In this document: positions 47,330-55,216 of the stretch, in pieces | Layout of the letters: each line of letters opens with the position of its first letter | How positions within the stretch are numbered: position 1 is the stretch's first letter | Assembly: GCA_963706535.1 (NCBI GenBank) | Contig: CAVPMU010000023.1 | Location: 43,452 to 107,451 of the forward strand | From: RPQJ01 sp963706535 | Lineage (GTDB): Bacteria; Pseudomonadota; Gammaproteobacteria; Steroidobacterales; Steroidobacteraceae | Length of the DNA: 64,000 bases | Direction of reading: 5' to 3' | Position numbers and translations under genes: made by a program | The notes under the pieces: generated by a model | Databases searched by the model: none | What the model saw: the letters and a program-made list of their open reading frames with translations, nothing else | What the model was told of the DNA's origin: nothing

Positions 47330-47638
47330 ATGGCACGTAATCCAATTCATCCGGGCGAACACCTGGCAGAACAGCTCGAGGCGCTGGGCATGAGCGCTGC
47401 CGAACTGGCCCGTCAGATCAAGGTACCCACGAATCGGGTGACACAGATCCTGAACGGTCAGCGCTCGATCACTGGCGACACGGCACTCAGGCTCGGACAC
47501 TTTTTCGGCACGAGCCCCGAGTTCTGGCTGAATCTGCAGAAGCTGTTCGAGCTTCGGATTGCGGAACTGGAGTCTGGCAAGGCGGTGAAGGCCCTGCCTC
47601 GGCTTGCCGACGGCCGCATCCGAAGGCAGGTTGCCTAG
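47330..47638 (+). CDS. higA: HigA-family antitoxin
   Basis: A 102-residue XRE-type antitoxin and autorepressor. The block HPGEHLAEQLEALGMSAAELA, helix-turn-helix VPTNRVTQILNGQRSITGDTALRLG, and FFGTSPEFWLNLQ are HigA hallmarks. It is intact while its paired toxin is truncated, so it may persist as a regulator or neutralise other HigB proteins. Confidence 0.92.
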   Translation: MARNPIHPGEHLAEQLEALGMSAAELARQIKVPTNRVTQILNGQRSITGDTALRLGHFFGTSPEFWLNLQKLFELRIAELESGKAVKALPRLADGRIRRQVA

Positions 47639-47710
47639 ACCCCACCAGGGCCGCTCGGCCATCGCCGCGCGGGTGCTACGATCGGCTGAACAATGAGGCA
47701 CGGGGATGCC

Positions 47711-48145
47711 ATGAACGAGACGACGACGAAAGTCCCACGTCACCTGTGGATCGTGGGCGTACTGGCCGTGCTGTGGAATGCCATGGGTGCGATGGATTAC
47801 ACGGCCACACAGTTTCGCGTCGAGGCCTACCTGAGCGGCTATACGCCGGAACAGCTAGCCTATTTCTTCGGGTTCCCGGCCTGGGCGGTCGCGACGTGGG
47901 CCATCGCGGTGTGGAGTGCGCTGGTCGGCTCGGTCGGCCTGCTGCTGCGCAAGGCGTGGGCGGTCTGGCTGTTCGGCGTCTCCATCGTCGCCATGGTGAT
48001 CACGGGGATCTACAACTTCGGGCTGTCGCAAGGGCTCGAGATGATGGGCCCGGGCGCCATGGCGTTCACGGCCGTCATCTGGATCGTCGCGTTCAGCCTG
48101 TTCTTCTACGCGCGCGCGATGGCGAACCGCGGCGTGCTGCGCTGA
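47711..48145 (+). CDS. Four-helix membrane protein, unknown function
   Basis: A 144-residue inner-membrane protein with four helices (VPRHLWIVGVLAVLWNAMG, AWAVATWAIAVWSALVGSVGL, AWAVWLFGVSIVAMVITGI, AMAFTAVIWIVAFSLFFYAR; approximate). Conserved relatives with MGAMDYTATQF and YFFGFPAW are common in gammaproteobacteria without known function. GGGG precedes the ATG. TACGAT near 47680 may be a -10 box. Confidence 0.8.
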   Translation: MNETTTKVPRHLWIVGVLAVLWNAMGAMDYTATQFRVEAYLSGYTPEQLAYFFGFPAWAVATWAIAVWSALVGSVGLLLRKAWAVWLFGVSIVAMVITGIYNFGLSQGLEMMGPGAMAFTAVIWIVAFSLFFYARAMANRGVLR

Positions 48146-48239
48146 GGGACCCGCAATTGTGACGCGTGCCCGCCGCGGTGCCGGACGGCTGCGGTAGGTT
48201 CATGTCTCACCACCAGCCGCGACCACAGGGGATATTCCA

Positions 48240-48632
48240 ATGGCAGCTTCGTACGACGCCGGCTCCGACCGTGCCTCGATCCTCGGCCCGACCCTGCGAT
48301 TCAAGGGCGAACTCTCCGCAGGCGAGGACCTCGTCATTCACGGCCAGGTGGAAGGGACCATCGGGCCCGCACCGAAAGTGACGATCGGCCCGGAGGCCCA
48401 CGTCAAGGCGGGCATGAACGCGGACGTCATCATCGTCGAGGGGCGGGTCGAGGGCGACCTGACGGCCAAGGTGTCGATCGCGGTGCGGCCCAAGGCCAAC
48501 GTGCGCGGCAACCTCGAGGCGCCGGTCATCACCATCGCCGAAGGCGCGGCCTTCAACGGCGGCATCAAGATGGAGCCGGCCCGCACCGAGTCGAGTGCCG
48601 CCAGCCCGGTCCGAACTGGCACTGGCCTGTGA
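48240..48632 (+). CDS. Bactofilin (polymer-forming cytoskeletal protein) 1
   Basis: A 130-residue bactofilin. The central right-handed beta-helix has repeating hydrophobic-Gly turns: GPTLRFKGELSAGEDLVIHGQVEG, VTIGPEAHVKAGMNADVIIVEGRVEGDL, VSIAVRPKANVRGNLEAPVITI (shown in parts). Short disordered tails flank it. Bactofilins form nucleotide-free filaments that shape cells or place enzymes. AGGGGAT precedes the start. The tandem paralogue begins 19 bases after its stop. Confidence 0.93.
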   Translation: MAASYDAGSDRASILGPTLRFKGELSAGEDLVIHGQVEGTIGPAPKVTIGPEAHVKAGMNADVIIVEGRVEGDLTAKVSIAVRPKANVRGNLEAPVITIAEGAAFNGGIKMEPARTESSAASPVRTGTGL

Positions 48633-48651
48633 CCGCGCGGGAGATCTCGTC

Positions 48652-49224
48652 ATGTGGAAACGCGAACGTACCGAGCCTGTCGACCTGGAGCGCGTCATGA
48701 GCGAACCGCCCGCCCCGCTTGCGGCAGCCGTGCGCCCGGCCGCCCCGGCGCCTGCCCCGGTGGTCGAGATCCCGCCGGAGCGCGTGTCGGGGGCACCGTC
48801 CTCACAGGCATCGCCGAGCAAGGGATCGACCTTCGGCGCCACGCTGCGCTTCAAGGGCGACCTCGTCGCCGACGAGGACCTCGTCATCCAGGGCCAGGTC
48901 GAGGGATCCATCCTGCACACCCGCAGCCTCACGATCGGCGCCCAGGGCCGCATGCAGGGCGACATCCGCGCCCGCCGGATCGTCGTCGAGGGCACGGTCG
49001 ACGGAAATCTCTACGCACTCGAGAGCGTGACCCTGCGATCCGGATCCAACGTCCGCGGCGACCTCTTCGCTCCGCGGGTCGCGGTCGACCCGGGCGCGCG
49101 CCTGAGTGGTCGCATCGACATGGACAAGGCGCCGGCGGTACCGACGGTGCCGACGGTCGAACGTCGGCGGGTCGGGCGCGGCGGAGCCGGAGTCCGGGCC
49201 GATTTCGGACCAGGAGGCAGGTGA
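48652..49224 (+). CDS. Bactofilin 2
   Basis: A 190-residue bactofilin with longer tails. An Ala/Pro-rich N-terminus of about 60 residues starts MWKRERTEPVDLERVM; the beta-helix runs GATLRFKGDLVADEDLVIQG to ARLSGRIDMDKA; the tail is Val/Arg/Gly-rich. The ATG at 48652 has GGGAGA upstream. The pair probably co-polymerises. No M23 peptidase, the usual bactofilin neighbour, is nearby. Confidence 0.93.
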   Translation: MWKRERTEPVDLERVMSEPPAPLAAAVRPAAPAPAPVVEIPPERVSGAPSSQASPSKGSTFGATLRFKGDLVADEDLVIQGQVEGSILHTRSLTIGAQGRMQGDIRARRIVVEGTVDGNLYALESVTLRSGSNVRGDLFAPRVAVDPGARLSGRIDMDKAPAVPTVPTVERRRVGRGGAGVRADFGPGGR

Positions 49225-49335
49225 GCTGCTGTCGGGTTCGTAAGCCAGCGTATCGGGCTCGCTGACTGGGTTCCTGTGCGCCACCGGCATCACGGCGTTC
49301 CCAATGCAGGTGCGGATCGCCTGGCTGCTGCTGCT

Positions 49336-50187
49336 TCAACGTGCCGTCGTTGCCGCGTCGAGGTACAGCGGCTCACCGTAGCGGCCCTTGCCGTACTTGC
49401 GCATGAGCTCCTGGCCGCGCCTGGACAACAGGAATTCACCGAAACGACGGGCCGTCTGCGTTCCCGGCGTTACTTGCGTGCGATAGAGCGCGTGGTAGGG
49501 ATTCGACAGGTCCTTGCCGCCGCGGAACAGCAGCTTCAGGTTCGGCAGTTCCGAACGCCGCAGGATGAAGGTGCTGGAGTCGGTCAGGAAATAGGCGCGC
49601 TCGGCATCGGCGCGGCGCAGGCTGGCGGCCATGAAGTCGCCCGTGACGATGTACCGGTCGCCGGCGGGCTCGACCCGCGCAGACTTCCACAGGAACAACT
49701 CCCGCTCGTGGGTTCCCGACTTGTCACCGCGCGAGACGAATATCGAGCGTGCCGCGTGAATGCGTCGCAGCGCTTCGGCGGCATCGGTCGCGGCCGCGAC
49801 CTTCGCGGGGTCCTCCTTCGGTCCGACGATCCAGAATTCATTGGAGCCGATCAGCGCGCGGCCGGTCGCCCAGCCGTCGGCCACTGCCTTCTGTTCAGCC
49901 TCGGCTGCGTGGGCCAGCACCATGTCGACCTTGCCTTGCCGCAGCAACTCCAGTGCCTGGCCCGACCCGGCGCGGTACCAGTGGACCGTGGCATCGTTGC
50001 GCTCCGCGAACTCGGTGGCGAGCCGCTCGAGCAGTCCGGTCTCGCCCGGGCTGCCGGTGGCGACGGAGAGGTGGCGGGAGCCGTGACCCCAGGTCACGTC
50101 AGGCACCGCCTCCGCGCCAGCGGCGCACGCCAGGGCGAACAGGGCCGAGCCCGCCAGGAATCCCCGGCAGGCGCCGACTCCGCTCAC
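49336..50187 (-). CDS. Second TupA-like (tungstate/phosphate-type) substrate-binding protein
   Basis: A 283-residue exported periplasmic binding protein with leader MSGVGACRGFLAGSALFALACAAGAEA. It shares the TupA fold and the conserved IFVSRGDKSGTHERELFLW segment. The oxyanion-binding TTST motif of TupA is replaced here by ATGSPGETGLL, so its ligand may differ. It is the last gene of the tup operon and overlaps the moco-fold gene (ATGA). No second permease is present, so it may feed TupBC with another ligand or act as a sensor. Confidence 0.85.
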   Translation of the reverse strand: MSGVGACRGFLAGSALFALACAAGAEAVPDVTWGHGSRHLSVATGSPGETGLLERLATEFAERNDATVHWYRAGSGQALELLRQGKVDMVLAHAAEAEQKAVADGWATGRALIGSNEFWIVGPKEDPAKVAAATDAAEALRRIHAARSIFVSRGDKSGTHERELFLWKSARVEPAGDRYIVTGDFMAASLRRADAERAYFLTDSSTFILRRSELPNLKLLFRGGKDLSNPYHALYRTQVTPGTQTARRFGEFLLSRRGQELMRKYGKGRYGEPLYLDAATTAR

Positions 50188-50630
50188 TCGGCGAGCCTGA
50201 CTTCGAGTGCGACAACCTGGCGTACCCAGCGCGAGAACTCGGCCTCGCCCTGGTTTGCGATCCGGAGGTTGCCGAACTCGCCGCTCAGCGGCTTGCCATC
50301 GAGCGAGTCGGCCACCAGGATCCGCCGCTGCGGCGAGAATCGCGGCTCGACCTCCGCCAGGGCGTACACGGCCCGGAAGCCGTCGGCCGCGATGACCACG
50401 ACGTAGCCGGCCATGTTGCGGCCGCGCAGGCGCTCACCCACGGGTGCACCCGCCTTGCGCAGGATCTCGATCATGGGCACCCCGGACCATGTCTCGATCA
50501 CGCTGCGGTCGTGGCGGGATGGGATCCGGAACTCGTCGCGCGGCATGGCCGCGAAGTCCGCCCGCGTGAGTTCGATTGGCTTGTCGACCGCGCCGCCGAC
50601 CCGCAGAAGTACGTCCTCGTCGGTTGGCAT
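50184..50630 (-). CDS. Stand-alone oxidoreductase molybdopterin-binding-fold domain
   Basis: A 148-residue protein matching the sulfite-oxidase molybdopterin-binding domain in reduced form: VGGAVDKPIELTRADFAAMPRDEF, VIETWSGVPMIEILRKAG, and VVVIAADGFRAVYALAEVEP. The Moco-ligating cysteine of sulfite oxidases is absent, so it probably does not do redox chemistry. No leader is visible in the frame. It lies between tupA (3-base gap) and the second binding protein (4-base overlap), suggesting a tungstate- or cofactor-related role. Confidence 0.85.
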   Translation of the reverse strand: MPTDEDVLLRVGGAVDKPIELTRADFAAMPRDEFRIPSRHDRSVIETWSGVPMIEILRKAGAPVGERLRGRNMAGYVVVIAADGFRAVYALAEVEPRFSPQRRILVADSLDGKPLSGEFGNLRIANQGEAEFSRWVRQVVALEVRLAE

Positions 50631-50633
50631 GGG

Positions 50634-51497
50634 TCAGTCATGGTTCTCGTCGCCTGCGATGCGTGCGTTCGGAAAAAAGGCCTGCTCGCCGTTGATGCGG
50701 AACGAGGCGATGGCTGACTGCCCTGCCGTGGAGAGCAGCCAGTCGATGAACGCCTGCGCATCGGTGCGCTTGACGTGCGGGTGACGTGCCGGATCGACCA
50801 GCATCACGCCGTACTGGTTGAACAGTCGCTCATCGCCCTCGACCAGGATGGCCAGCGATCCGCGATTCGCGAACGCGAGCCACGTGCCGCGGTCGGACAG
50901 GACGTAGGCGTCCATCGCCGAGGCCGTATTGAGCGCTGCGCCCATGCCAGAGCCGGTCTCGCGATACCACGGACCCTTGCTCGCGTCGATGTCGACGCCC
51001 GCCTCCGCCCACAGGCGCAACTCGGCGGCGTGCGTGCCGCTGCGGTCGCCACGCGACACGAAGGGCGCCCCAGCGGACCGAATCGCCTGCAGCGCGACCG
51101 CGATGTCATTGCCGCCGGCCACCCCGGCGGGGTCGGCCCGCGGACCGACCAGGACGAAGTCGTTGTACATGACGTCCTGCCGTGCGACGCCGAAGCCCTC
51201 GGCCAGGAAACGTTCCTCGGCCGCCTGGTCGTGAACGAACACAACGTCGGCATCCCCGCGCCGGGCTACGTCGAGCGCCTGACCCGTCCCGAGTGCGACG
51301 ACGCGGACCGCGATGCCAGTCTTCCGCTGGAACCGCGGCAGCAGGTAATCGAACAGGCCCGAGTTCTCGGTCGAGGTCGTCGAGGCCACGGTGATGTAGC
51401 GCGTGGGCGCCGGGCTCGCCGAGGCCGAGACAGCCAGCACGGCCACCCAGGCAAGCGCGACGCACGTGACGATCCGTCGACGCGGCATGACTACCAT
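50634..51497 (-). CDS. tupA: Tungstate ABC transporter substrate-binding protein TupA
   Basis: A 287-residue exported binding protein; leader to about residue 28. The anion-binding ASTTSTENSGLFDYLLP (TTST at 40-43), GTGQALDVARRGDADVVFVHD, and FVSRGDRSGTHAAELRLW are TupA signatures. It captures tungstate with very high affinity for TupBC. Its start overlaps the tupC stop by 7 bases. Confidence 0.95.
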   Translation of the reverse strand: MVVMPRRRIVTCVALAWVAVLAVSASASPAPTRYITVASTTSTENSGLFDYLLPRFQRKTGIAVRVVALGTGQALDVARRGDADVVFVHDQAAEERFLAEGFGVARQDVMYNDFVLVGPRADPAGVAGGNDIAVALQAIRSAGAPFVSRGDRSGTHAAELRLWAEAGVDIDASKGPWYRETGSGMGAALNTASAMDAYVLSDRGTWLAFANRGSLAILVEGDERLFNQYGVMLVDPARHPHVKRTDAQAFIDWLLSTAGQSAIASFRINGEQAFFPNARIAGDENHD

Positions 51498-52216
51498 GGC
51501 AGTTCACCCTTGATGAAGGCGGCCGCCTCGGGCGAAGCGGGAGCGCGCAGGAAGCGCTCGACCGGCGCCTGCTCGACCACGCGGCCGCCGGCGAGGAACA
51601 CGATCTCGTCGCCCAGTCGAAGGGCCTGGCCGAGGTTGTGCGTGACCAGCACGATCTTCGAGCCGGCTGCGTGCATGGACTGAATGGCCGACTCGATTGC
51701 CTGGGTCGCCGACGGGTCGAGGTTGGCGGTCGGCTCGTCGAGCAGCAGCAGTTCGGGCCGCAACGCCCACGCGCGCGCAAGCGCCAGCCGTTGCTGCTCG
51801 CCGCCGGACAGCACCCGCGCCGGCTGCGTGGCAAGGTGCCGCAACCCTACCCGCTCGAGCGCCCCCTCGGCGGTGCGCAGTCGCTCACCGCGCGGCACGC
51901 CTGCAAGCATCAGTCCGTAGGCGACGTTGGCCAGCGCCGAACGGCGCAGCATCACCGGTCGCTGGAACACCATCGCGTGGCGTCGCCGGCCCTCGACCGT
52001 CTCCGGTCCGTTGAAGCGGACCTCGCCCGCGGTCGGCCGCAGCAATCGGTGACACAGGCGCAGCAGCACGCTCTTGCCGGCTCCGTTCGGGCCAAGGACG
52101 ACCGTGCGCGGTCCATGGTCGAGCGTGAGGTCGACTGAATCGAGGAGTCTCTTGCCGCCGACGTCGTAGGAAACGTTGGCGAGGCGCAGTGGAAGCAGCG
52201 GGGCGATGTCGTCCAT
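51491..52216 (-). CDS. tupC: Tungstate ABC transporter ATP-binding protein TupC
   Basis: A 241-residue ABC ATPase. Walker A is GPNGAGKS (42-49), the signature is LSGGEQQRLALARA, and Walker B is LLLLDEPTANLD, with VLVTHNLGQA as H-loop. It powers TupB. It starts 8 bases after the permease gene. The frame is open upstream in another gene and was not used. Confidence 0.95.
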   Translation of the reverse strand: MDDIAPLLPLRLANVSYDVGGKRLLDSVDLTLDHGPRTVVLGPNGAGKSVLLRLCHRLLRPTAGEVRFNGPETVEGRRRHAMVFQRPVMLRRSALANVAYGLMLAGVPRGERLRTAEGALERVGLRHLATQPARVLSGGEQQRLALARAWALRPELLLLDEPTANLDPSATQAIESAIQSMHAAGSKIVLVTHNLGQALRLGDEIVFLAGGRVVEQAPVERFLRAPASPEAAAFIKGELPW

Positions 52217-52224
52217 GCCGCGAC

Positions 52225-52962
52225 CTATCCGTAGCGCCGCGCGGCGGCGTCCCTGAGCACGAAGGCCACGGCGTTCACGGCGACCACGATGCCGATGAGG
52301 ATGGTGCCGAGACCAAGCGCCAGCGGCAGGTCGCCCTTGCTGGTCTCGAGCGCGATCGCGGTCGTCATCACGCGCGTCACGCCGTCGATGTTGCCGCCCA
52401 CGATCATCACGGCGCCGACTTCCGCCGCAGCCCGGCCGAACCCGGCAAGTACCGTCGTAACGAGCGAGAAGCGGATGTCCCACAGCAGCGTCGCGGCCGA
52501 GCGTGCCGGCCCGGCGCCGAGCGAGCGCAGCAGGTCGTGGTAATCGGCCCAGGCATCCTCCGCGGCCTGGCGGGTCAGCGCGACGACGATCGGCAGCACC
52601 AGGAGGCCCTGTGCAATCACCATGGCCTGCGGGGTGAACAGCAGCCCGAGCTCGCCGAGTGGCCCGGCGCGCGACAGCACCAGGTATACGAGCAGTCCGA
52701 CGACGACCGGCGGCAGCCCCATCAGCGCATTGGTCACCACGATTACCGCGCGTCGGCCAGGAAATCGGCTGACCGCCAGCACGGCGCCCAATGGAAGGCC
52801 GATGATGGATGCGACGAGCACCGCCGAGAGGCTGACCTGCAAGCTCAGCGCGACGATCTCGACCAGGCGCGGGTCCGCCCCGACGATCATGTCCATCGCC
52901 GCGCGGCCCGCGGCACCGAAATCGCTCAATCGTTTCGACTCCCTGCGCACCACCTGATCCAT
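52225..52962 (-). CDS. tupB: Tungstate ABC transporter permease TupB
   Basis: A 245-residue inner-membrane permease with about five helices. The EAA-type coupling loop AEDAWADYHDLLRSLGAGPARSAATLLW and GRAAAEVGAVMIVGGN are typical of TupB/ModB-like permeases. The ATG at 52962 is chosen for its spacing to AGGGG. The start codon and Shine-Dalgarno lie within the palindrome at 52962-52979. The ATG at 52896 would also give a usual-length protein; a longer frame reaches 53010. Confidence 0.93.
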   Translation of the reverse strand: MDQVVRRESKRLSDFGAAGRAAMDMIVGADPRLVEIVALSLQVSLSAVLVASIIGLPLGAVLAVSRFPGRRAVIVVTNALMGLPPVVVGLLVYLVLSRAGPLGELGLLFTPQAMVIAQGLLVLPIVVALTRQAAEDAWADYHDLLRSLGAGPARSAATLLWDIRFSLVTTVLAGFGRAAAEVGAVMIVGGNIDGVTRVMTTAIALETSKGDLPLALGLGTILIGIVVAVNAVAFVLRDAAARRYG

Positions 52963-52979
52963 ATGCAGGCCCCTGCATA
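52962..52979. promoter_or_regulatory. Perfect 18-bp palindrome at tupB start (probable operator)
   Basis: TATGCAGGCCCCTGCATA is a perfect inverted repeat, 8-bp arms with a CC centre. It covers the tupB start region. A related dyad lies 80 bases away near the divergent regulator gene, and CTGCATAACTGG is repeated exactly at both places. This is the layout of an autoregulated divergent operator. Confidence 0.8.
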
Positions 52980-53041
52980 ACTGGCCGTGGCGCATCGAGT
53001 TGTTGTTCACTGATACTATGCGTGCTCAGCACCAATCAAAA

Positions 53042-53059
53042 TATGTCGCTCGCTGCATA
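53042..53059. promoter_or_regulatory. Second operator-like dyad in tup intergenic region
   Basis: TATGTCGCTCGCTGCATA matches the tupB palindrome in length and in the TATG...CATA ends; six of eight arm positions are symmetric. It ends 12 bases before the regulator's ATG and is followed by the same CTGCATAACTGG tail as the first site, exactly 80 bases away. A TAGTAT box at 53014-53019 (minus strand) with an upstream TTGATT may be the tupB promoter between the two sites. Confidence 0.7.
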
Positions 53060-53071
53060 ACTGGAGAAGCG

Positions 53072-54148
53072 ATGCGCCTGACTCCGTCGCTGTGCTGGTC
53101 TGCCGGGGCGCCGCGACCGACGTCCATCGATCCACGCGTCTTCGCGTTGCTCGCCCAGATTGCGGGCAAGGGGTCGCTGCGCGCAGCAGCCGCGGCCATC
53201 GCGATGCCGTATCGCTCGGCCTGGGGGCTGATGCAGGAGATGGAGCAGATCGTCGGCGGGCCACTGGTCCGGCTGGAGCGCGGCCGAGGCGCGACCCTGA
53301 CGTCGGACGGAGCCAGGTTGCTGCATGCCGAGGAGGCGGCCAGGAAGCGATTCGCGAAGGAACTCGACGCCCTTTCGGTCGAGGTCGGTCCGCCGACGGC
53401 ACTCGGCCGCGACTCGGCTCCGCCGATATTGCGCATCGCGGCCAGCCACGATCCGGCGCTCGTCGCGTTGCAGGATGCAATTCCGGCCGCTGCGGGCGTG
53501 AAGCTGCAGATCGAATTCTGCGGCAGCCTTGACGCCCTGGCCAGGTACAAGCACGGCGACGTGGACATCGCGGGCTTTCATTTCGTTCCCGGCGTCATTG
53601 CGCGGAGCCGGCCGTTCCTGAGCCACCTGCGGCCGTCCCGCGACCGGCTGGTGCGATTCGTCGACCGGGAGCAAGGGCTGATCGTGGCGCGCGCGCAGCG
53701 GCCGCGGGTCAAGACCCTGGCCGACGTGGTCCGGCGGAATCTGCGGTTCGTGAACCGGCAGCCCGGGTCGGGGACACGGCTGCTGATCGACACGCAGCTG
53801 GCGCTCGAGGGCCTGCAGGCCGGCGACCTGCGTGGCTACGACGACCAGGAATTCACCCACGCCGCGGTCGCCGCGACGGTCGCCTCGGGTCGCGCGGACG
53901 TCGGCTTCGGCGTAGCGGCGGCGGCGGCCGAATACGACCTCGGTTTCGTGCCGGTGGCGCACGAGCACTACTGCTTCGCCGTGCGCGAGGCCATGGTGCG
54001 ATCTGCACCGCTCGTGGCGCTGCGTCAGGCGCTGACGGGTCCGATATTCAGGGAAATGGTCAGCCACATGACCGGCTACGACGCAACGCATTCCGGCGAA
54101 CTGGAACGCGTCGACCACGCTCGTCGTCGACGCGCGGCACCGCGCTGA
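53072..54148 (+). CDS. ModE/LysR-type regulator with periplasmic-binding-protein-like domain (TupR-like)
   Basis: A 358-residue regulator. The N-terminal winged helix (about residues 20-95: KGSLRAAAAAIAMPYRSAWGLMQEME, GRGATLTSDGARLL) is of the ModE/LysR kind. The C-terminal PBP-like domain has PRVKTLADVVRRNLRFVNRQPGSGTRLLID and ADVGFGVAAAAAEYDLGFVPV. There is no Mop/TOBE oxyanion domain, so tungstate or molybdate is probably sensed by the PBP-like domain. It is divergent from tupB. The ATG at 53072 has GGAG 8 bases upstream; longer in-frame starts run into the operators. Confidence 0.92.
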   Translation: MRLTPSLCWSAGAPRPTSIDPRVFALLAQIAGKGSLRAAAAAIAMPYRSAWGLMQEMEQIVGGPLVRLERGRGATLTSDGARLLHAEEAARKRFAKELDALSVEVGPPTALGRDSAPPILRIAASHDPALVALQDAIPAAAGVKLQIEFCGSLDALARYKHGDVDIAGFHFVPGVIARSRPFLSHLRPSRDRLVRFVDREQGLIVARAQRPRVKTLADVVRRNLRFVNRQPGSGTRLLIDTQLALEGLQAGDLRGYDDQEFTHAAVAATVASGRADVGFGVAAAAAEYDLGFVPVAHEHYCFAVREAMVRSAPLVALRQALTGPIFREMVSHMTGYDATHSGELERVDHARRRRAAPR

Positions 54149-54190
54149 ACGATCGCCGATGCGGCGGAATCGCCTACCCTGCGGGTCGCA

Positions 54191-54208
54191 ACACTCCCGC
54201 GGGAGTGT
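54191..54208. repeat. Perfect 18-bp palindrome between convergent genes
   Basis: ACACTCCCGCGGGAGTGT is perfectly self-complementary. It lies 43 bases after the regulator stop and about 110 bases from the MOSC stop. It lacks a T-run, so it may be a factor-dependent terminator hairpin or a protein-binding site. Confidence 0.5.
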
Positions 54209-54315
54209 CCATCTCGGCGAGCGGCAGTACGTCGTTCGGACCCGAGGCCGGCGATTTCGACCTGCCACGGAACCACTCCAGCCCCTGCTTCCAGGCCTCG
54301 GTAGCCTCGAAGGCC

Positions 54316-54891
54316 TCAGCGGAACCTGGCCCGTTTCGCCTTGAACAGGTCCATCAGCGGCGTCGTGCGCGGGCCGGGCCTGACTGCGAATTCCTGGCCC
54401 GCCGTCAAGCTGCCCGGCGCTTCGACCGAGAGATAGAAGCCGCACAGTCCGCTATGCGCCATGGTCCGCACGGCGGACGGGTCGTTCATGAAGGCGTTGA
54501 GCTTGTAGCAGGGACCGCGCGGCTGCGTTACCCGCAAGCTGCAGTCGGGGAACAGCAGTTCGTCGCCGACGTACAGCGACTCCTCCAGCACGCCGCTGAT
54601 CGTCAGGTTCTCGCCGAAGCTTCCGTGCGGAAGGTTCACGGGCAGGCCGAGGGACGCGCGGTGCTCGCGCCAGAAGGCATAGTGCTCGACCGGATAGGCG
54701 TACACGGCCTTGGCGAGGCCGCCGTGCACCGTCGGGTCGGCCTGCTCGTCACCTGCGAGTCCGAGTGCGCGAACCTCGACGGGCCCCTGCACCGGCAGCT
54801 TGCGGATGCCGCTCATCACCGACTGGTCGCCGACCTGCAGTGGTTCGGCGCGACCGACCTGGACGCTGACGACGCTGTAACGCGTCGTCAT
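54316..54891 (-). CDS. MOSC domain-containing protein (YiiM-like)
   Basis: A 191-residue MOSC domain protein. GDEQADPTVHGGLAKAVYAYPVEHY, GSFGENLTISG and the Cys128 motif TQPRGPCYKLN are family features; the Cys carries sulfur or binds the Mo site in relatives. YiiM handles N-hydroxylated substrates through molybdenum cofactor. The upstream higA gene overlaps its start by 4 bases, so it is read from the higBA transcript. The nearby tup locus fits a W/Mo cofactor theme. Confidence 0.93.
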   Translation of the reverse strand: MTTRYSVVSVQVGRAEPLQVGDQSVMSGIRKLPVQGPVEVRALGLAGDEQADPTVHGGLAKAVYAYPVEHYAFWREHRASLGLPVNLPHGSFGENLTISGVLEESLYVGDELLFPDCSLRVTQPRGPCYKLNAFMNDPSAVRTMAHSGLCGFYLSVEAPGSLTAGQEFAVRPGPRTTPLMDLFKAKRARFR

Positions 54892-55202
54892 GCAGCATCA
54901 AGCGGTCGAATTCGCGCAACGTCCTTCTTGATCGCCTGGGCCGCATCCCATAGGTCAACCGCACGCTGAGCGTTCAACCAGAATTCCGCGGAGTTGCCGA
55001 ACAGCCGGGCGAGCCGAAGGGCCATCTCTGGGCTCACCGCACGTCGCTCACGAAGCAGTTCGTTGACCGACTGGCGAGAAACGCCCAGGGCGTCCGCCAA
55101 TCCTGTTACGGTCAGGTCGTAGTCCACGAGAAAATCCTCGCGAAGCATCTCGCCAGGATGAGTCGGCCGGCGGCCCATCCCGCGCGTATTAGGAATACTC
55201 AT
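54888..55202 (-). CDS. higA: HigA-family antitoxin
   Basis: A 104-residue XRE antitoxin with THPGEMLREDFLVDYDLTVTGLA, helix-turn-helix VSRQSVNELLRERRAVSPEMALRLARLFG, and NSAEFWLNAQRAVDLW. It is 14 bases after its toxin gene and overlaps the MOSC gene start by 4 bases. Confidence 0.94.
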   Translation of the reverse strand: MSIPNTRGMGRRPTHPGEMLREDFLVDYDLTVTGLADALGVSRQSVNELLRERRAVSPEMALRLARLFGNSAEFWLNAQRAVDLWDAAQAIKKDVARIRPLDAA

Positions 55203-55216
55203 GGTTCCGTAGCATC

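Noticed and set aside
48158..48175. Third copy of the cyclase upstream motif (TTGTGACGCGT before bactofilin 1)
   Set aside because: Only the TGTGACGC core matches; the AATTCGGGGT half is absent.
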